From assembly GCA_003171235.1 (NCBI GenBank), contig PMYM01000154.1, positions 1 through 6,957 on the forward strand: a stretch of DNA of 6,957 nt, given 5' to 3'. Position 1 is the stretch's first letter; every line of letters starts with the position of its first letter. Of the stretch, positions 5,645 to 6,957 are shown in pieces. This DNA comes from Phycisphaerales bacterium. Lineage in GTDB: Bacteria > Planctomycetota > Phycisphaerae > SM23-33. Under the pieces are notes generated by a model. The model had not been told where the DNA came from, ran no database searches, and was given only the letters and a program-made list of their open reading frames with translations. Made by a program: the position numbers and the translations under genes.

Positions 5645-5906
5645 GCCATAAACCGGCTTTATGCCCGTAATTTGCTGTTTCATAAAGGGTAACGAAAATT
5701 TACGCCCCGGCCACCTTCTTTCAATCAATCCCGTAAATGGTGTTCCGGATGGTGCATTCAGGTGTTTATTGTAGCCAGGCCGGGGGCAAAGTTCTTCCCC
5801 ACGCCGACGACTTTCCCCCATCAGGAGCGTGAATCCTGCTCTCTTGCCTGGCTGGGGCGTGGGCGATCAGGCATAATTATTCCGTGCATTCCGGGTATTT
5901 TCGGCC

Positions 5907-5934
5907 TTGACAGAAAAGCTTTTTCTGGCATAAT
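5907..5934 (+). promoter_or_regulatory. Putative strong sigma70-type promoter of the 6066-6701 gene
   Basis: A perfect TTGACA (5907-5912) and CATAAT (5929-5934, 5 of 6) are separated by 16 bases. Transcription would begin near 5941, giving a leader of about 125 bases. Together with the terminator at 6733-6763 this defines a one-gene transcript. Confidence 0.65.
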
Positions 5935-6050
5935 GATCGGAAGTCAGATAACGCTATTAGGCAGGCCCGCAACTCACGTCGGGCGGCAAAACGCAGTAGA
6001 GAGATCCTTACGTAAGACAGTGCAGTTTGTCTTCTAAAACCAAGATTGAA

Positions 6051-6060
6051 GGAGGAAGGA
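6051..6060 (+). promoter_or_regulatory. Shine-Dalgarno for the PEP-CTERM gene
   Basis: The purine run GGAGGAAGGA ends 5 bases before ATG 6066. It sets the start at 6066 (or the adjacent ATG 6069) rather than the upstream in-frame TTG 6027. Confidence 0.75.
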
Positions 6061-6065
6061 CGACC

Positions 6066-6701
6066 ATGATGAAAAAAGTATTGTTAAGCTTGGTTCTTGT
6101 TGTTGCGATGGCGGCGGTCGCCAACGCAACCGTAATTGCAAACCTGTCCATTACGGCTTCCGGGGGTACCTGGAATGAGTACGTCACCCTGACCGGCACC
6201 ACAGCCAATGCAGGTGTGTCCAGTTTTATTACGAACGTAGTCGGCACCGGCGGCCTCGCCGTCACCAGTTCGCAGATGGTGGCCGAGGGCTGGGATAGCA
6301 CGATCGGCGTCGGGTTCTCCAATGGGACGGTCAATAGCGATGGCGTCCTGGGCATACAGATTACCGGCGCCCAGAATACTGTCTACAGTGGCGCTAACAA
6401 CCCCGCCAAAGACCTCAAGGTTCTCCAGGGTAGGGGCACCACTATCGCTCCGTTCCTGATTGCCACCGGCACCTACAGCGGCACCGTGGGCGTCTTGACC
6501 GCGAGCAACAACCCAATTGATGGCACCTTCAACTATCTGAAGAACGTCCCCAACCAGCCCGGCTGGTTCGGACCCGGCAACACCGCGGCCGTCACGAGCA
6601 TCGTCCCCGGCGACGTGGTGCTTCAAGTTCCGGAACCGGCCACCCTGTCCCTGTTGGCCCTTAGCGGCATCGGCATCCTGCTCCGCCGTCGCCGTGCATA
6701 A
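6066..6701 (+). CDS. PEP-CTERM sorting domain protein of unknown function
   Basis: This 211-residue exported protein has a clear signal peptide (MMKK, then a hydrophobic stretch; likely cleavage after ANA at residue 21). It ends in a textbook PEP-CTERM tail: VPEP (188-191), a hydrophobic segment to about 206 and RRRR before the final Ala. Exosortase would cleave near PEP, leaving the protein at the outer surface or released. The mature part is rich in Gly, Thr, Ser, Val and Asn with no cysteine, typical of beta-rich surface or matrix proteins. I recognise no enzymatic domain or catalytic motif. ATG 6066 follows a strong Shine-Dalgarno. With its own near-consensus promoter and a strong terminator, it looks like an independently and perhaps highly expressed single gene. 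A role in exopolysaccharide-associated matrix is only a family-based guess. Confidence 0.85.
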   Translation: MMKKVLLSLVLVVAMAAVANATVIANLSITASGGTWNEYVTLTGTTANAGVSSFITNVVGTGGLAVTSSQMVAEGWDSTIGVGFSNGTVNSDGVLGIQITGAQNTVYSGANNPAKDLKVLQGRGTTIAPFLIATGTYSGTVGVLTASNNPIDGTFNYLKNVPNQPGWFGPGNTAAVTSIVPGDVVLQVPEPATLSLLALSGIGILLRRRRA

Positions 6702-6957
6702 GTAAGTTCGCAACACTTGCGTCGTAAGTGAGACCGCGGCCCCGAAAGGGGCCGCGGTTTTTTATGCGCCTCGCTTGGGGTCCACCCGGCCGCCGCAAGC
6801 AACCCCAGGGCCAGGATGTAGCCGCCGCGCCTGCCCCTGCGGTCAAAGTGCAGGTAGGCCAGCACCGACGACAGCCACACTGCCATGGGCAGGGTATTCT
6901 TGAGTTCGGTGATCCAGGCCACCGACCCCGCCACCACCGGGTGCACGGCGAAGATCA
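6623..6957 (-). pseudogene. Truncated TMTC-like/TPR-associated membrane protein fragment, 5' end outside window
   Basis: Reading leftward from the window edge, the minus strand encodes IFAVHPVVAGSVAWITELKN, then a hydrophobic helix with AYLHFDRRGRR and a second helix YILALGLLAAAG. This resembles the HPV..ESVAWI.ERKN signature plus following helices of TMTC/PMT-like multi-pass proteins with C-terminal tetratricopeptide repeats (resemblance from memory). Family-like sequence spans about 6788-6957. After that the expected LLSKT-type continuation is absent in all three frames. The reading frame stays open only by crossing the neighbouring terminator and the antisense strand of the PEP-CTERM gene to TGA at 6623-6625, giving Arg-rich sequence that is surely not native. 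I therefore read it as a gene truncated at its 3' end by a rearrangement near 6764-6790. How much remains upstream cannot be seen. Confidence 0.5.
6733..6763 (+). terminator. Intrinsic (Rho-independent) terminator of the PEP-CTERM gene
   Basis: A perfect 11-bp stem ACCGCGGCCCC (6733-6743) / GGGGCCGCGGT (6748-6758) closes a GAAA tetraloop of the stable GNRA type. It runs straight into six T (6758-6763). It lies 31 bases after the TAA stop of the 6066-6701 gene. Confidence 0.93.

Larger units (their letters stand above)
5562..6065. other. Divergent intergenic region between two PEP-CTERM protein genes
   Basis: About 500 bases separate the protease start from the next gene's start. The region holds one promoter-like pair for each direction near its two sides and a roughly 125-base leader for the plus-strand gene. 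Between about 5645 and 5906 I see no convincing gene, tRNA, repeat array or strong hairpin. The open frames there have low-complexity or atypical translations and no ribosome-binding site. Two similar GGCATAAT stretches (near 5870 and 5927) could be alternative -10 boxes, but only the second has a well-placed -35. Confidence 0.6.

Noticed and set aside
5762..6037. 91-codon open frame in the divergent intergenic region, and the opposing frame at 5582-5821
   Set aside because: No ribosome-binding site, no recognisable domain or signal peptide, and the first spans the strong promoter at 5907-5934 of the next gene.
6702..6732. Small hairpin CACTT/AAGTG near 6714-6730 as a regulatory structure
   Set aside because: The stem is only 5 bp with a poorly pairing interior, and it is overshadowed by the strong terminator just downstream.

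Overview
The window is a GC-rich bacterial segment. It carries the distal part of an operon for a membrane-bound group 4 [NiFe] hydrogenase, followed by two genes for secreted proteins with PEP-CTERM sorting tails. The combination of a trypsin-like protease, dockerin-type EF-hand repeats, PEP-CTERM anchors (VPEP, hydrophobic stretch, basic cluster) and a fragment resembling TMTC-type membrane proteins suggests a planctomycete, perhaps of the Phycisphaerae type. That lineage call is an inference from gene style, not from a marker gene.

Region 1 (1-4335, plus strand) is the hydrogenase. In order it encodes the small subunit (5' end cut by the window), a NuoC-like subunit, the NiFe large subunit, a NuoH-like membrane subunit, a two-cluster ferredoxin subunit and a HycI-type maturation endopeptidase. 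The order small/NuoC/NuoD/NuoH/NuoI equals mbhJKLMN of archaeal Mbh hydrogenases, and the sequences also look Mbh/Ech-like. All four NiFe-binding cysteines of the large subunit are present. So is a 49-residue C-terminal extension after CTDR, which the adjacent peptidase probably removes. The expected role is proton reduction by ferredoxin coupled to ion pumping. The antiporter-like pump subunits are not in the window and would be expected upstream.

Three unrelated inverted-repeat elements sit at junctions around this operon. A fold-back element (301-492) separates the small subunit from the NuoC-like gene. A two-hairpin REP/BIME-like element (3288-3382) separates the NuoH-like and ferredoxin genes. 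A long near-palindrome (4342-4484) closes the operon and runs into the 3' end of the next, convergent gene.

Region 2 (4461-5561, minus strand) encodes an exported serine protease with a dockerin-like pair of calcium-binding repeats and a PEP-CTERM tail. Region 3 (5562-6065) is a divergent intergenic region with one sigma70-like promoter per direction. Region 4 (6066-6763) is a complete small transcription unit: promoter, leader, strong Shine-Dalgarno, a 211-residue PEP-CTERM protein and a clean intrinsic terminator. Region 5 (6764-6957) holds what looks like a truncated TMTC-like membrane protein gene on the minus strand, running off the window edge.
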